DNA of 64,000 bases from Amycolatopsis regifaucium (GTDB taxonomy: Bacteria; Actinomycetota; Actinomycetes; Mycobacteriales; Pseudonocardiaceae): contig NZ_LQCI01000034.1 in the NCBI RefSeq assembly GCF_001613935.1, forward strand, positions 1,337,298 through 1,401,297, written 5' to 3'. The notes beneath the pieces were generated by a model, which ran no database searches, was not told the DNA's origin, and was given only the letters and a program-made list of their open reading frames with translations. The number at the start of each line of letters is the position of its first letter. Positions within the stretch are counted from its first letter, which is position 1. A program made the position numbers and the translations under genes. Of the stretch, positions 15,834 to 24,881 are shown in pieces.

Positions 15834-16257
15834 CGGCCTCACTGCTCGCCCGCATCCCGGCCCCTTCGCCGCACCACAGCGGGGTGCGGGACATCGCCAC
15901 GCTTTATGACGAACATGGGGCAGGCCGTCCTCGACGACACCGGCGCCGTCCTCTTCCGCTACGAACACGACAACCCGCACAAGGCCCGCTCTGCCTGCCT
16001 CGGGGACCGCGCCGCGGTGTGGATCCCCATCACGACCGCGGGCACGCCGAGGGTGACCGGCATCGATCCCGCGCTCATCGGCACCGTCAAACGTCCCGAA
16101 GGTGCCAAACAGGTGACTTCGGCCGGGGTGGCCGCTCTGCAAATTCGCCAACGCGCGACCAGGGGAATGGACCGGACAGGGCACCGGCCACGCCTGGTTC
16201 GTCAGCAAACCCGACGGGCAACGCAACCTGAACTGCCTGCCCGCGCCCGTGCAGTAG
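15830..16257 (+). pseudogene. Frameshifted gene of unknown function downstream of the DUF4142 gene
   Basis: ATG 15830 overlaps the DUF4142 stop (ATGA). Coherent sequence then moves through all three frames: ARIPAPSPHHSGVRDIATLY in the first, then QAVLDDTGAVLFRYEHDNPH and AAVWIPITTAGTPRVTGIDP in the second, then WTGQGTGHAWFVSKPDGQRN to TAG 16257 in the third. Both shifts fall at runs of four G (near 15915 and 16125), so single-base indels, real or from sequencing, would restore one protein of about 142 residues. I do not recognise a family. Its stop is only a few bases before rnpB. Confidence 0.5.
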
Positions 16258-16263
16258 GATTCG

Positions 16264-16675
16264 CCGACGGACGAGTCGGCGGGGCGGCCGCGAGCCGGGC
16301 GACCGGTTCGAGGAAAGTCCGGACTCCACAGGGCAGGGTGGTTGTTAACGGCAACCCGGGGCGACCCGCGGGAAAGTGCCACAGAAAACAGACCGCCTCC
16401 GCACGCTTTCGCGGGCGGAGGTAAGGGTGAAACGGTGGTGTAAGAGACCACCAGCGTCCTGGGTGACCAGGACGGCTAGGTAAACCCCACCCGGAGCAAG
16501 GTCAAGAGGGAGCCGCGAGGCTCCTGCGCAGGCGATCGAGGGCTGCCCGCCCGAGCCTGCGGGTAGGCCGCTCGAGCCCGTCGGCGACGGCGGGCCTAGA
16601 TGGATGGCCGCCACTCGCGGAGCCGCAAGGCGAAGCGAGGACAGGATCCGGCTTACACGCCGGCTCGTCCGCACT
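16264..16675 (+). ncRNA. rnpB: RNase P RNA, bacterial class A
   Basis: The universally conserved 5' core GAGGAAAGTCCGGACTCC and the 3' core ACAGGATCCGGCTTACA are both present, about 300 nt apart. The P1 helix closes the ends: CGGACGAG at 16268 pairs with CTCGTCCG ending at 16671. The length, near 410 nt, and the GC-rich helices fit actinobacterial type A RNase P RNA, the catalytic subunit that matures tRNA 5' ends. The ends are approximate by a few bases. A 21-bp perfect hairpin begins 9 bp after it and is the likely terminator. Confidence 0.97.
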
Positions 16676-16683
16676 CTTCGGTC

Positions 16684-16732
16684 CGTGAAGGCCTCCTTCC
16701 CTACCCTCAAAGTAGGGAAGGAGGCCTTCACG
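16684..16732 (+). terminator. Perfect 21-bp hairpin after rnpB
   Basis: 16684-16704 pairs perfectly with 16712-16732 around a 7-nt loop; the arm centre is AAGGCCTCCTTCCC. The position directly after rnpB suggests a terminator. The length and perfect pairing suggest it is also one of the dispersed palindromic elements, since a half copy of the same motif (AAGGGGGCCTTCAC) recurs near 16876. Confidence 0.75.
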
Positions 16733-16814
16733 CCTTCAGCGCGGGTTAGAGCGGGGTCGGCGGCGGAAACCCGGTGGCCGTGAGTGGCGATTCGGGTCAG
16801 AGCGGACTCGCGTG

Positions 16815-16873
16815 CAGTACATGATGGCCCCCTTCCTTGCGCTAGGCGCAAGGAAGGGGGCCATCATGTACTG
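16815..16873. repeat. Perfect 28-bp palindrome with 3-nt loop
   Basis: 16815-16842 and 16846-16873 are exact reverse complements with only TAG between them. The arm contains ATGATGGCCCCCTTCCTTGC. No gene uses it. With the neighbouring 16684 hairpin and a repeat A copy at 17082, it fills most of the 480 bp non-coding gap between rnpB and the next gene. Confidence 0.9.
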
Positions 16874-17081
16874 GGGAAGGGGGCCTTCACGCGCCGCGCT
16901 GCCACCCGACTCACCCGCCGCAGGCACCTCAACGCTGCCATCAGCCTCAACGATGCGGATGTCTCGAGCGCCTGCCTGGGGCGATGAGCGTCTCAAGCCT
17001 GGCGCTCGCGACCCCTCAACGCCCGAATCGCCACTCACGACCACCGCGACCCGGTCCCGACCCGCCGTCGACCTGGGAAGT

Positions 17082-17105
17082 GATAGCAAAGGTCCCTTGC
17101 TCCCT
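17082..17105. repeat. Dispersed repeat A, single copy (minus orientation)
   Basis: GATAGCAAAGGTCCCTTGCT followed by CCC, 53 bp upstream of the following gene's start. This is one of few copies located upstream of a gene rather than at a 3' end. Confidence 0.88.
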
Positions 17106-17157
17106 TTGGCCCCTTCGGACGCTGCGCCCCCCGTCTACTTGCCGGTAGGGTGCCCTC

Positions 17158-18021
17158 ATGGGCGAAGCGAGTCGCGTCACGGGACGGTTCCGCGGGACGT
17201 TCGATGTACTGCATTCCCTCAGCTACTTCGCACCCGAAACGGAAGCCGCGCTCACCGACGCGGGCCTCCGGCCAGGTCGCATGACCTATTTCGCCGGGCG
17301 CGCGGCACCGATGGGCGCGGTGGGTCCCGGCGTCGCCGCCGCCACCTTCTACAACTTCAATCCGGAACTGGTCGCCCGCCACCTCCCCCGCGCGTGGACG
17401 CTGGCCTCCCCGGACCGGATCATCGAGGCCCGGTTCGAAGCCGTCGACGCGGCGCTGACCCGGCTGCTCGGCAAGGACGTCCTGGACTCCGAAGAAGTCG
17501 CCGAAGCCGCCGAACTCGCCCGTGAGGCGACCGCGGGCTGTCAGGCCGACGGCCGTCCGCTCTACGCCGGGCACGCCGACCTCGACTGGCCGAGCGAGCC
17601 GCATCTCGTCCTCTGGCACGCCATCACGCTGTTGCGTGAGCACCGCGGTGACGGCCATATCGCCGCCCTCGTCGTCCACGGCCTCAACGGGCTCGAAGCC
17701 CTCGTCACGCATACCGCCACCGGCAAGGGCTTCCTGCCCGAGGCGGCCAAGGTGTCCCGCGGGTGGAGCGACGAGCAGTGGGCCGCAGCGGCCGACGGGC
17801 TCCGCGAGAAAGGCCTCCTCGACGCCGACGGCGGTCTCACCGAGGCCGGGAACGATCTCCGTGAGCGGATCGAAGCCGCCACCAACGCGGCGTCTACCGG
17901 GCCATGGGAGCACCTCGGCGAGGAGAAGACCGCGCGCCTTCACGAGCTGTGCGGTCCGTTGAGCCGTCAGGCCGTCGCGGCGGGCGCTTTTCCCGCGAAT
18001 GTGTTCTCTACGGGCAGATAA
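17158..18021 (+). CDS. SCO6745-family conserved protein
   Basis: 287 residues, alpha-helical, no signal peptide. The pattern LHSLSYFAPETEAALTDAGL near the N-terminus, the APMGAVGPGVAAATFYNFNP segment, and a C-terminal winged-helix-like part (WSDEQWAAAADGLREKGLLD then GGLTEAGNDLRERIE) match the actinobacterial SCO6745 family, sometimes called SalK-related. No catalytic activity is established; the C-terminus looks like a DNA-binding or pseudo-DNA-binding winged helix. It is flanked by non-coding gaps, so it is probably monocistronic. Confidence 0.75.
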   Translation: MGEASRVTGRFRGTFDVLHSLSYFAPETEAALTDAGLRPGRMTYFAGRAAPMGAVGPGVAAATFYNFNPELVARHLPRAWTLASPDRIIEARFEAVDAALTRLLGKDVLDSEEVAEAAELAREATAGCQADGRPLYAGHADLDWPSEPHLVLWHAITLLREHRGDGHIAALVVHGLNGLEALVTHTATGKGFLPEAAKVSRGWSDEQWAAAADGLREKGLLDADGGLTEAGNDLRERIEAATNAASTGPWEHLGEEKTARLHELCGPLSRQAVAAGAFPANVFSTGR

Positions 18022-18463
18022 TCACGCTGTGTAGTGAAAACACGGGTCCGATTTTGGCGTTGGGTAACGGAAGCGTGACTTTCCCTTGATCGGTGCCCAT
18101 GATTTTTGTCGAATGCGTGCTCACCCAGCGGACTCGCGAGAAGCCACCGAACGAGTCATGTCACACTGGTCGCGGCCAAATTCCCGCCGGTCGACCCGTA
18201 CTTACAGTGAGCAGGTACCTCGCAACCGGGTGAGTCCATCAGCACACTGCGAAATACGGGTGGCCAGGGTTAAAACAGACGACCCTTGCAACGATGATGG
18301 AGACCGAGGATGGTCGTGGTGCTGTGCCTCGCTCTGTGATCAGTAGACAAAACGATATCTACACAACGCGCTTTGACCGCTACGCCTCGTGACGCCATGA
18401 TGTTCGAAGCACCACCGAGCCAGAACCGCGCGAACCCCCTCTCCGCGCACCGGGAGTAATGCG
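18022..18463. other. Non-coding region upstream of the secretion-like operon
   Basis: 442 bp with lower GC than its surroundings and no reading frame I can support (an 86-codon frame at 18086-18346 has no homologue-like features). It presumably carries the promoter of the operon that starts at 18464, but I cannot place -35 and -10 boxes with confidence. No repeat A or B copy is present. Confidence 0.5.
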
Positions 18464-18730
18464 ATGATGACCTTGACCACCCTCGACACGCTGGCCGCCG
18501 GCGAGCTCGGCACCGGCAACGTCCGCACCTGGCTGATCGACAACATCATTCCCCTGGTGCTGCTGGCCGTCGCGCTCCTCCTCCTGTGGCTGGGCGGTGG
18601 CAAAGGGGACAACGCCGGTGTCATGCGCCGTCTCGCCGGTGTCGTGATCGCGCTGGCGATCATCGGCCTCGCGGTGAGCGGTGCCGGAGTCAACGTGGGC
18701 CAGTGGATCGCCGGCCTCTTCACGGGCTGA
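18464..18730 (+). CDS. Small two-helix membrane protein, pilin-like (VirB2/TrbC-like position)
   Basis: 88 residues with two hydrophobic helices (IIPLVLLAVALLLLWLGG near 30-47; LAGVVIALAIIGLAVSG near 57-73) joined by a short basic loop (GGKGDNAGVMRR). The size and hairpin topology are those of VirB2/TrbC-type pilins, and it is first in an operon with VirB4- and VirB6-like genes. There is no sequence motif that proves homology, so this is inferred from topology and position. GGGAG precedes the ATG. Confidence 0.6.
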   Translation: MMTLTTLDTLAAGELGTGNVRTWLIDNIIPLVLLAVALLLLWLGGGKGDNAGVMRRLAGVVIALAIIGLAVSGAGVNVGQWIAGLFTG

Positions 18731-18743
18731 GGCAGGGCCCGCG

Positions 18744-19220
18744 TTGCGTATCCGCACCGATGACGAGGTTTACCGGGTCGATGCCGTCTGGCTGGGCCCG
18801 CCGAAAGCGACTTTTCCCTGGAGAGCCCGTTACGTCGCGTGGCTCGTCGGTATCCCGGTCTTCCTGCTGGTGCTCACCGTCGAACGGTGGGCGGGCTGGA
18901 GCTTCGGGTTCTTCTCGACCGCCTGGGCTTTCGTTGCCACAATTGTGATCACCAGGTTGATCACGTCGAAGATCAGCCACGAGCGCCCGCTGGGCGCGGT
19001 GGCCGGGATGGCGGCGAAAGAGCTCAACACACCTAGAGAACGGACCACGGGCACCGGAGGCGCAGCCAGCGCCTCCCGGGTCCGGGTACGGGCGACCCGC
19101 CCGCTACCGAAGCACCGCAGGAGACGGCAGTACCAGCACCACGGCTACGGCGGCGGCGCCGGAGCTCAGGGAACACCACGAGCGCGCCGGAGCCGTACTG
19201 CGGCTCGGGCCGGGAGGTAG
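18744..19220 (+). CDS. PrgI/VirB3-like membrane protein
   Basis: 158 residues from TTG 18744. A short N-terminal segment (LRIRTDDEVYRVDAVWLGPP) is followed by two membrane helices (YVAWLVGIPVFLLVLTVERW and FFSTAWAFVATIVITRLI) and a long, very basic cytoplasmic tail from about residue 90. Two-helix proteins of this kind precede the VirB4-like ATPase in many Gram-positive conjugation loci (PrgI, TcpE types). It ends 3 bp before the ATPase start. Confidence 0.6.
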   Translation: MRIRTDDEVYRVDAVWLGPPKATFPWRARYVAWLVGIPVFLLVLTVERWAGWSFGFFSTAWAFVATIVITRLITSKISHERPLGAVAGMAAKELNTPRERTTGTGGAASASRVRVRATRPLPKHRRRRQYQHHGYGGGAGAQGTPRARRSRTAARAGR

Positions 19221-19223
19221 TCG

Positions 19224-22187
19224 TTGTTCGGTCGCGGCGGAAGCCGAGGAAAACGTGATCGTGATCTGCACCAAGGGGCCTGGAACCAGCCCCAGCAGGT
19301 CCGCTCCGCGCAGCCCAAAAAGGCCGGCGGCAAGGGAAGGCGGCTTCCCGGTGAGGCGGCGATACCTACCTATACCCCGTCGATCGCCGCACGAAGCATC
19401 GACGGACATCTGTTACGCACCGGTTATGAGGTGTACGCCTGGTACCGGCTCGCGCCGCAGCGCTGGTCGTTCCGGTCGGACTCCCAGCGCCGCGACCTGA
19501 TCGCGGCCATCGCCGGCCAGTACGCGGAGCTTCAGGGCCGCTGGCTGCACCTGCGTGTGACCAACCGGCCGTACCCGATCCGGATGTGGGCCGAGGCCCA
19601 TGTGCACAACGCCGTCGGCCGTCCACAGGACGTACCGGGGGCGTTGTCCTTCGACGACTACCTCATCGGCGAGCAGCAGCAGCTGATGGGCCGCTCGATG
19701 GCCGAAAAAGAGGTCTATCTCGGCGTCCAGGTGCAGACGCGGCGGATGATCGACCGCGCGGTCGAGAGCGCCGCCCCGGTGCTGCGCAAGATCCTGCCGG
19801 AGGCCGTCGACGCCGAACTGGCCGCGCTCGACTCCGAGGTCGAGCACCTCGACCAGGTGATCGGCTCGGCAGGCCTCGAAGGCCGCCCGGTACACGCCGA
19901 AGAGATGTCCTGGCTGATGCACCGTTCGTGCTCACTGGGCCTGCCCGCGCCGCGCAACATGCCCGCCGTCCCCGGCGCGGCCTGGGAGCCGGAAGACCTC
20001 GCCAGCTTCACCGACGCGGCGGACTTCCACGCCGAGCCGTACGCGCCGACGGTCACCGTGCGCGGCCGCACCGGCTCGAACGCCGGAGTCTCGCGGCATC
20101 TCGCCGTCCTCACCGTCGGCCAGATGCACGGCCTGCAGATCCCCGAGGTCGACGACCCGTGGATCCAGCACGCGGACAGGCTGCCCGCCGCCGTCGAGGT
20201 GTCGGCGCGGATCTACGTCCGGCGCCCCGAAGAGGTCGCCGGTGAGCTGCAGCGCCAGATGAACAAGGTGCGTTCGCAGGTCAAGCACTACACCGACGAG
20301 CACGAACTGGAGCCGCCACAGTCACTGGCGCGCCAGGCGGGCCGGGTGCTGGAGATCGACGACGAGATGACGTCGGGCTTCACCGCGCTGGCCACCCGCG
20401 TGCGCTCCTGGTGGCGGCTGGCGGTGTCCGGCCCGACCGAGCGCGACGCGCTGCGCCTCGCCCAGCAGCTGCTCGACCTCTACAAGCCGAAGATCGCCGT
20501 CGAACATCCCGAGGCTCAATACGCGCTGGCCAGGGAGTTCATCCCCGGCGAGCCGCTGGCCTCGGCGGCGTACATGCGCCGCGGCTCGGTCGTGTGGGCG
20601 TCCTCGGCGGTGCCGACGGCGACGGCCGAGGTGGGCGACCGCCGCGGCATCCTGCTCGGCGAGACCGTCACCGCGACCCGGCGCCCGGTGGCGTGGGACC
20701 CGTGGATGGCGCAGGAGATCCGCGACGGTTCGGGGTTGACCGCGATGGTCGCCGGACTCGGTGGCGGTAAGTCGTTCCTCGGCGGCGGCATCGTCTACAA
20801 GACGCTCCGCGCGGGCGCGCACTGGACGATCCTCGACCCGTCCGGCCCACTGTCGCGGCTGTGCGACCTGCCCGAACTGCGGCCGTACGCGCGGAACATC
20901 AACCTGCTCAACGCGCAGCCCGGCATCCTCAACCCGTACCGGGTGGTCGCCGAGCCACAGCTCGAGCACTTCATGGACGAGGACGACCCCGAGCGCTCCT
21001 GGCGGCGGGAGAAGGCCCTCGCGGGCGCGACGCGACGTCGTCTCGTGCTCGACGTCCTCACCGGTGTCCTGCCCTACGAGGTCTCGCGGATGGCGCAGAC
21101 CCGGATCGTGCTGCTGCGCGCCGTCCGCGCGGTCGGCGGCCGGTTCGAAGCCGACCCCGGTCAGGTCATCGACGCGCTGCGCCGCGACTCCAGTGAGCAC
21201 CACGAGCACGCCGTCGTCGTCGCGGACTTCCTCGACGAGATGCGTGAGCGGATGGCGCTGCTCATCCCGGAGACCGACGCGGACCCCTACGCCGAGACCC
21301 GCGACGACCGGATGACCGTCCTGACCATGGCGGGGCTGACCCTGCCCAAGGACGGCGTCCCGCGCGAGTACTGGACGGACGCGGAATCCCTCGGTGTCGA
21401 GATGCTGAACCTCGCGGCGTGGCTGACGCAGCGGTCGGTGTACGAGAAGCCGAAGGAACTGCGCAAGGGCGTCTGGATCGACGAGGCGTTCTTCCTGTCC
21501 GAGGTCCCGACCGGCCGCGTGCTGATGAACCGCTTCGCGCGTGATTCGCGTAAGTGGAACGTCCGGGTGCTCCTGTCCTCGCAGATCCCGGCGGACTTCC
21601 TGAAGATCCAGGGTTTCGTGGCGCTGCTGGACTCGGTGTTCGTCGGCCGTCTCGACGACGACGACGCCCAGGCCGACGCGCTGCGCCTGTTGAAGGTCCC
21701 GGTCGGTGTCGGCTACGAGCAGGTCGTCGCGGCGCTGGGCCGTCGCCCCGGCTCGTCCCGCGATCTCCAGCGCGACGTCGAGCCGCGCCAGTTCATCTTC
21801 GGCGACGGTGCCGGTGGCGTGGAACGGATCCGCGTCGACTTCTCCGGTCCGCACCTGGAACACCTGCGCCGGGTCATGGACACCACGCCGGGCTCGCCCG
21901 ACGCCAAGCCGTCGCGACCGGGCAACGAACTCGCGGTCCCGGCGGAGAAGCAGTTCGTGGCCTCGCCGCCGGAGGAAGACGACTTCGAGCTGGAAGAGGA
22001 TCTCGAACTCGCCGCCGAACTCGAGGTCGGGCTCACCGATGAGCAGATGCTCGGCGCGCCGGACCCACTGGCCGCCGAGACGGGCGAAGTGCAAGGCACC
22101 GTCCAAAACGGACACAATGGGAACGGGGAAAAGGGCGAGCAGCACGCGCGGGCCGGCAAGGGCGGCACCGGCAGGGATGCCGCATGA
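19224..22187 (+). CDS. VirB4-like secretion ATPase
   Basis: 987 residues from TTG 19224 with GGGAGG upstream. Residues 60-500 resemble the VirB4 N-terminal region, and the ATPase core follows with a Walker A at about 508-518 (GLGGGKSFLGGG), ILDPSGPLSRL, and a Walker B near 750 (GVWIDEAFFL), then RDSRKWNVRVLLSSQIPADF, typical of the HerA/VirB4 superfamily. The C-terminus is acidic (EEDDFELEEDLELAAELE). It would energise assembly or export at the membrane. It overlaps the next gene by 4 bp. An FtsK/TraD coupling role is less likely because no membrane helix precedes the motor. Confidence 0.85.
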   Translation: MFGRGGSRGKRDRDLHQGAWNQPQQVRSAQPKKAGGKGRRLPGEAAIPTYTPSIAARSIDGHLLRTGYEVYAWYRLAPQRWSFRSDSQRRDLIAAIAGQYAELQGRWLHLRVTNRPYPIRMWAEAHVHNAVGRPQDVPGALSFDDYLIGEQQQLMGRSMAEKEVYLGVQVQTRRMIDRAVESAAPVLRKILPEAVDAELAALDSEVEHLDQVIGSAGLEGRPVHAEEMSWLMHRSCSLGLPAPRNMPAVPGAAWEPEDLASFTDAADFHAEPYAPTVTVRGRTGSNAGVSRHLAVLTVGQMHGLQIPEVDDPWIQHADRLPAAVEVSARIYVRRPEEVAGELQRQMNKVRSQVKHYTDEHELEPPQSLARQAGRVLEIDDEMTSGFTALATRVRSWWRLAVSGPTERDALRLAQQLLDLYKPKIAVEHPEAQYALAREFIPGEPLASAAYMRRGSVVWASSAVPTATAEVGDRRGILLGETVTATRRPVAWDPWMAQEIRDGSGLTAMVAGLGGGKSFLGGGIVYKTLRAGAHWTILDPSGPLSRLCDLPELRPYARNINLLNAQPGILNPYRVVAEPQLEHFMDEDDPERSWRREKALAGATRRRLVLDVLTGVLPYEVSRMAQTRIVLLRAVRAVGGRFEADPGQVIDALRRDSSEHHEHAVVVADFLDEMRERMALLIPETDADPYAETRDDRMTVLTMAGLTLPKDGVPREYWTDAESLGVEMLNLAAWLTQRSVYEKPKELRKGVWIDEAFFLSEVPTGRVLMNRFARDSRKWNVRVLLSSQIPADFLKIQGFVALLDSVFVGRLDDDDAQADALRLLKVPVGVGYEQVVAALGRRPGSSRDLQRDVEPRQFIFGDGAGGVERIRVDFSGPHLEHLRRVMDTTPGSPDAKPSRPGNELAVPAEKQFVASPPEEDDFELEEDLELAAELEVGLTDEQMLGAPDPLAAETGEVQGTVQNGHNGNGEKGEQHARAGKGGTGRDAA

Positions 22188-24277
22188 ACACGGTGATCAC
22201 GCTGGCGTGCGTGCTCGCGTTCGCCGCCGGCTGGCACGCGCTGCGCCGCCGCCTCAAAGAGGGGCCGCGGCCGGGCAAGAGCATGCCCAGCCGTCGCGCG
22301 ACGATGTTCGTCGTCGTGCTGATCCTCGGTCTGCAGGCCGTGGCGACCGCTCCGGCGGCGTCGGCCGCGGCGTGTGGTGAAGCGCCGAACCCGGAGCGGC
22401 CCGGTGCGGGCATGGTCGGCGCTCTCGACCCCGCCGAGGGGCATGGCGAGGCGGGCAGCCCCTACATCGATTACAGCTACGCGGGCTTCGTGTGGCATAC
22501 CTTCGAGACGAACTGCGGCCCGATGGCCGGCATCACCTCGCCGGACTCGACGATCGACACCTGGGCAGGCGGTCAGCTGTTCAATATCGGCAAGAACATC
22601 GTCGGTGCCACGAACTCGCTGCACTACACCGTGCTCGAAGGCGGTCTGCTCAACCCGATCTACAACGCGGTGAAGGTCGGCGCGGAGAAGATCTACAACA
22701 ACATCTACGCTCAACTGTTCGGTTTGGTCGCGCTGATCATGTCGATCATGTTGTTCCGCAACATCTGGCGTGGCGACCTGGCCGCGGTCAGCAAAAAGGC
22801 GTTGTACGGGTTGGCCGGAGTGTGGCTGGCGGCGTCGTCACTGGCCTTGCTGAGGTACTACGACCCGATCGACAGGGCGATCGTCCAAACCACGACGAAC
22901 ATCCAGGCCGGCTTCGTCGACGAGTCCTCGGACCGGGTCGTGAGGCACGTCTTGCCGACCAATCTCCACAACGAGGTCGTCTACAAGAACTGGCAGCGTG
23001 GTGAGTTCGGCGCGCCCGACTCCCCACAGGCGAAGGAATACGCCCGCAAGCTCCTGGACGCACAGGCCTTCACGTGGGCGCAGATCCGCAACGGCGACGA
23101 CGCCAATGTCGCGGTGGTCGACAGTAAGAAGGCCGCTTATAAGGACATCTCGACGAAGCTCGGCCCCGCCACCGGGTACTTCACCGGCGAAGACGGCAGC
23201 CGGACCGGTGCCGGGTTCCTCGGTCTCGGTCAGAGCCTCGTCTACTCGCTGTTCCAGCTGCTGGCCAAGGCCTCGGTGCTGCTGGCCCAGGTGTTGATCC
23301 GGGTGTTCACCCTGACCGCTCCGCTGATCGGCCTGGTCGCGTTGCTGCAACCCGAAATCCTTCGCCGGGTGCTGAAGGTGGCAGGTGCCGTGGCCTTCAA
23401 CCTGATCGTGCTGTCGGTGCTCGCCGGAGTCCACTCGCTGTTGCTGCAGGCCATCTTCGACGCGGGCAACAGTCTTTCGATGCTGACCCAGATGGTAATG
23501 GCGGGAATCATCACCGTGCTGCTGTTCATGGTCGGCCGTCCCGTGCGGCGGTTATGGCAGATGGTCGAGATGTCCGTCGGCATGGTCGGCGGCGCGGTGC
23601 CTTCGCCGCGTGGCGGGCTCTTCTCCCGCTTCCGCAAGAAGAACAACGAGCCGACCCCGCAGGACGCGTTCTGGCAGAACGTCCGCGACACCGACGACGT
23701 CGTCGACGGTGATCTCCGCGGTCCTGTCGGCGCGACGGTCGGCGGCGGCCGGTTCCGGCCGGAAGCGACGATCTTCGCCAGTTCGCAGCGGCTCGACAAC
23801 GGTTCCGGTGCGATCAGGCCGGCCGCGGCCTGGTCCGGCGCGCCGTGGCCGGGCGCGGTCGGCGGTGGTGGCGGTATGCCCGCGCTTCCGGCCGGTGGCG
23901 GCGGTGGTGTCCCGGTTTTCGGCCAGTACAACCCGTCCGCGGGCGATCCGGGCGACTCCATGTTCACCTCGGGCGGGCGGATCCCGATCCAGACGCCGAG
24001 CCGACGCGTCGACACTTCGCCGGTCGCCGACCGGCGCTGGAGCGACGAACCGGAGCCGGTCGTGGTGCCCTCGCGGATGAATTCCGCCGGTGGCGGCTAC
24101 GCCATTCCCGACCACTCGGGCACCGTGCCGGTGCAACCCGGGCCGTCGACGCCGCGTCCTCGCCGTGTCGATCCCGAGGTCGTCGCGGGCAAGCCGGTCT
24201 TCGTGCTGTACCGGCCTTCGCGCGGGCTCGAGGTCCGCGAGGAAGTCCGCGACACAGACCGCGCGATGGGCCGGTGA
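22184..24277 (+). CDS. Polytopic membrane protein, VirB6/TrbL-like channel candidate
   Basis: 697 residues. Two N-terminal hydrophobic segments (TVITLACVLAFAAGWHAL; MFVVVLILGLQAVATAP with an ASAAA end like a signal peptidase site) precede an extracytoplasmic part with two cysteines. About five further helices lie between residues 175 and 460, including LFGLVALIMSIMLF, LAKASVLLAQVLI and MVMAGIITVLLFMVGRP. The last 220 residues are a Gly/Pro-rich cytoplasmic tail. The helix cluster with a long tail fits VirB6/TcpH-type inner-membrane channels; the family link is inferred from layout and the VirB4-like neighbour. Confidence 0.65.
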   Translation: MNTVITLACVLAFAAGWHALRRRLKEGPRPGKSMPSRRATMFVVVLILGLQAVATAPAASAAACGEAPNPERPGAGMVGALDPAEGHGEAGSPYIDYSYAGFVWHTFETNCGPMAGITSPDSTIDTWAGGQLFNIGKNIVGATNSLHYTVLEGGLLNPIYNAVKVGAEKIYNNIYAQLFGLVALIMSIMLFRNIWRGDLAAVSKKALYGLAGVWLAASSLALLRYYDPIDRAIVQTTTNIQAGFVDESSDRVVRHVLPTNLHNEVVYKNWQRGEFGAPDSPQAKEYARKLLDAQAFTWAQIRNGDDANVAVVDSKKAAYKDISTKLGPATGYFTGEDGSRTGAGFLGLGQSLVYSLFQLLAKASVLLAQVLIRVFTLTAPLIGLVALLQPEILRRVLKVAGAVAFNLIVLSVLAGVHSLLLQAIFDAGNSLSMLTQMVMAGIITVLLFMVGRPVRRLWQMVEMSVGMVGGAVPSPRGGLFSRFRKKNNEPTPQDAFWQNVRDTDDVVDGDLRGPVGATVGGGRFRPEATIFASSQRLDNGSGAIRPAAAWSGAPWPGAVGGGGGMPALPAGGGGGVPVFGQYNPSAGDPGDSMFTSGGRIPIQTPSRRVDTSPVADRRWSDEPEPVVVPSRMNSAGGGYAIPDHSGTVPVQPGPSTPRPRRVDPEVVAGKPVFVLYRPSRGLEVREEVRDTDRAMGR

Positions 24278-24280
24278 CCC

Positions 24281-24877
24281 ATGCCGATCCGGACCAACCG
24301 CGGGCGTACCGCGGTTTACCGCAGACTGTGGGGCTGGCCGCTGCGCTCGCCCCGGCATCTCGTCGGCACGCTGGTGATTCTCGCGGTGGTGCTCACCGCG
24401 GTGGGCATCATGCTGCCCAAAGCCATCGAAAAACCGGGGCAGACGGCCGGCAGGCCGGGTTCTTCGGCGACCAGTACCTCGCGTCCGGGCGTCGCGGCGC
24501 CGGTGACCGTGACGTCGACACTGCCGCCGAGGCTGACCACCCAGCCGCCGCCGTCGTCAGCGCGACCTGACCAGGACGGTGTCCGGGTCGCCAAGGAGTG
24601 GGTGACGGCGTGGGCGAATCATCCGGACGGAATCACGGCGGAGCAGTGGCTGAGCGGGTTGAAGCCGTACACCACCGAGGAGTTCCTTTCCGGGGAACTG
24701 ACGACGGTGAATCCCGCCAACATCCCCGCGACCAAGATCATCGGGGAGCCGCAAGTGAGCTCCTCGGTCGTCGGGTCGATGGACGTGGACGTCCAGACGG
24801 ACGGACCCAAGGTCCGGGTCACCGTCGTCAAGACGAACCCGGGGTGGCGGGTCACCAAGTTCACGCAAGCGAGCTGA
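24281..24877 (+). CDS. Single-pass protein with NTF2-like extracytoplasmic domain, VirB8/TcpC-like
   Basis: 198 residues. One N-terminal helix (LVGTLVILAVVLTAVGIML, near 27-45) is followed by a Pro/Thr/Ser-rich stalk to about residue 98 and a compact domain beginning VRVAKEWVTAWANHPDGITA and ending VRVTVVKTNPGWRVTKFTQA. The WVTAW start and the NPGWRVT strand are typical of NTF2-like VirB8/TcpC folds, which bridge the channel outside the membrane. It starts 3 bp after the preceding gene. Confidence 0.6.
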   Translation: MPIRTNRGRTAVYRRLWGWPLRSPRHLVGTLVILAVVLTAVGIMLPKAIEKPGQTAGRPGSSATSTSRPGVAAPVTVTSTLPPRLTTQPPPSSARPDQDGVRVAKEWVTAWANHPDGITAEQWLSGLKPYTTEEFLSGELTTVNPANIPATKIIGEPQVSSSVVGSMDVDVQTDGPKVRVTVVKTNPGWRVTKFTQAS

Positions 24878-24881
24878 CCCG

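Noticed and set aside
16087..16329. Minus-strand frame across the rnpB 5' end
   Set aside because: It overlaps the structured RNA and a decayed gene; no coding signal.
18086..18346. 86-codon frame in the gap upstream of the secretion-like operon
   Set aside because: No ribosome-binding site, no recognisable domain, codon third positions not GC-biased as in the neighbours.
20322..22145. 607-codon open frame opposite the VirB4-like gene
   Set aside because: Antisense shadow; low-complexity translation without motifs.
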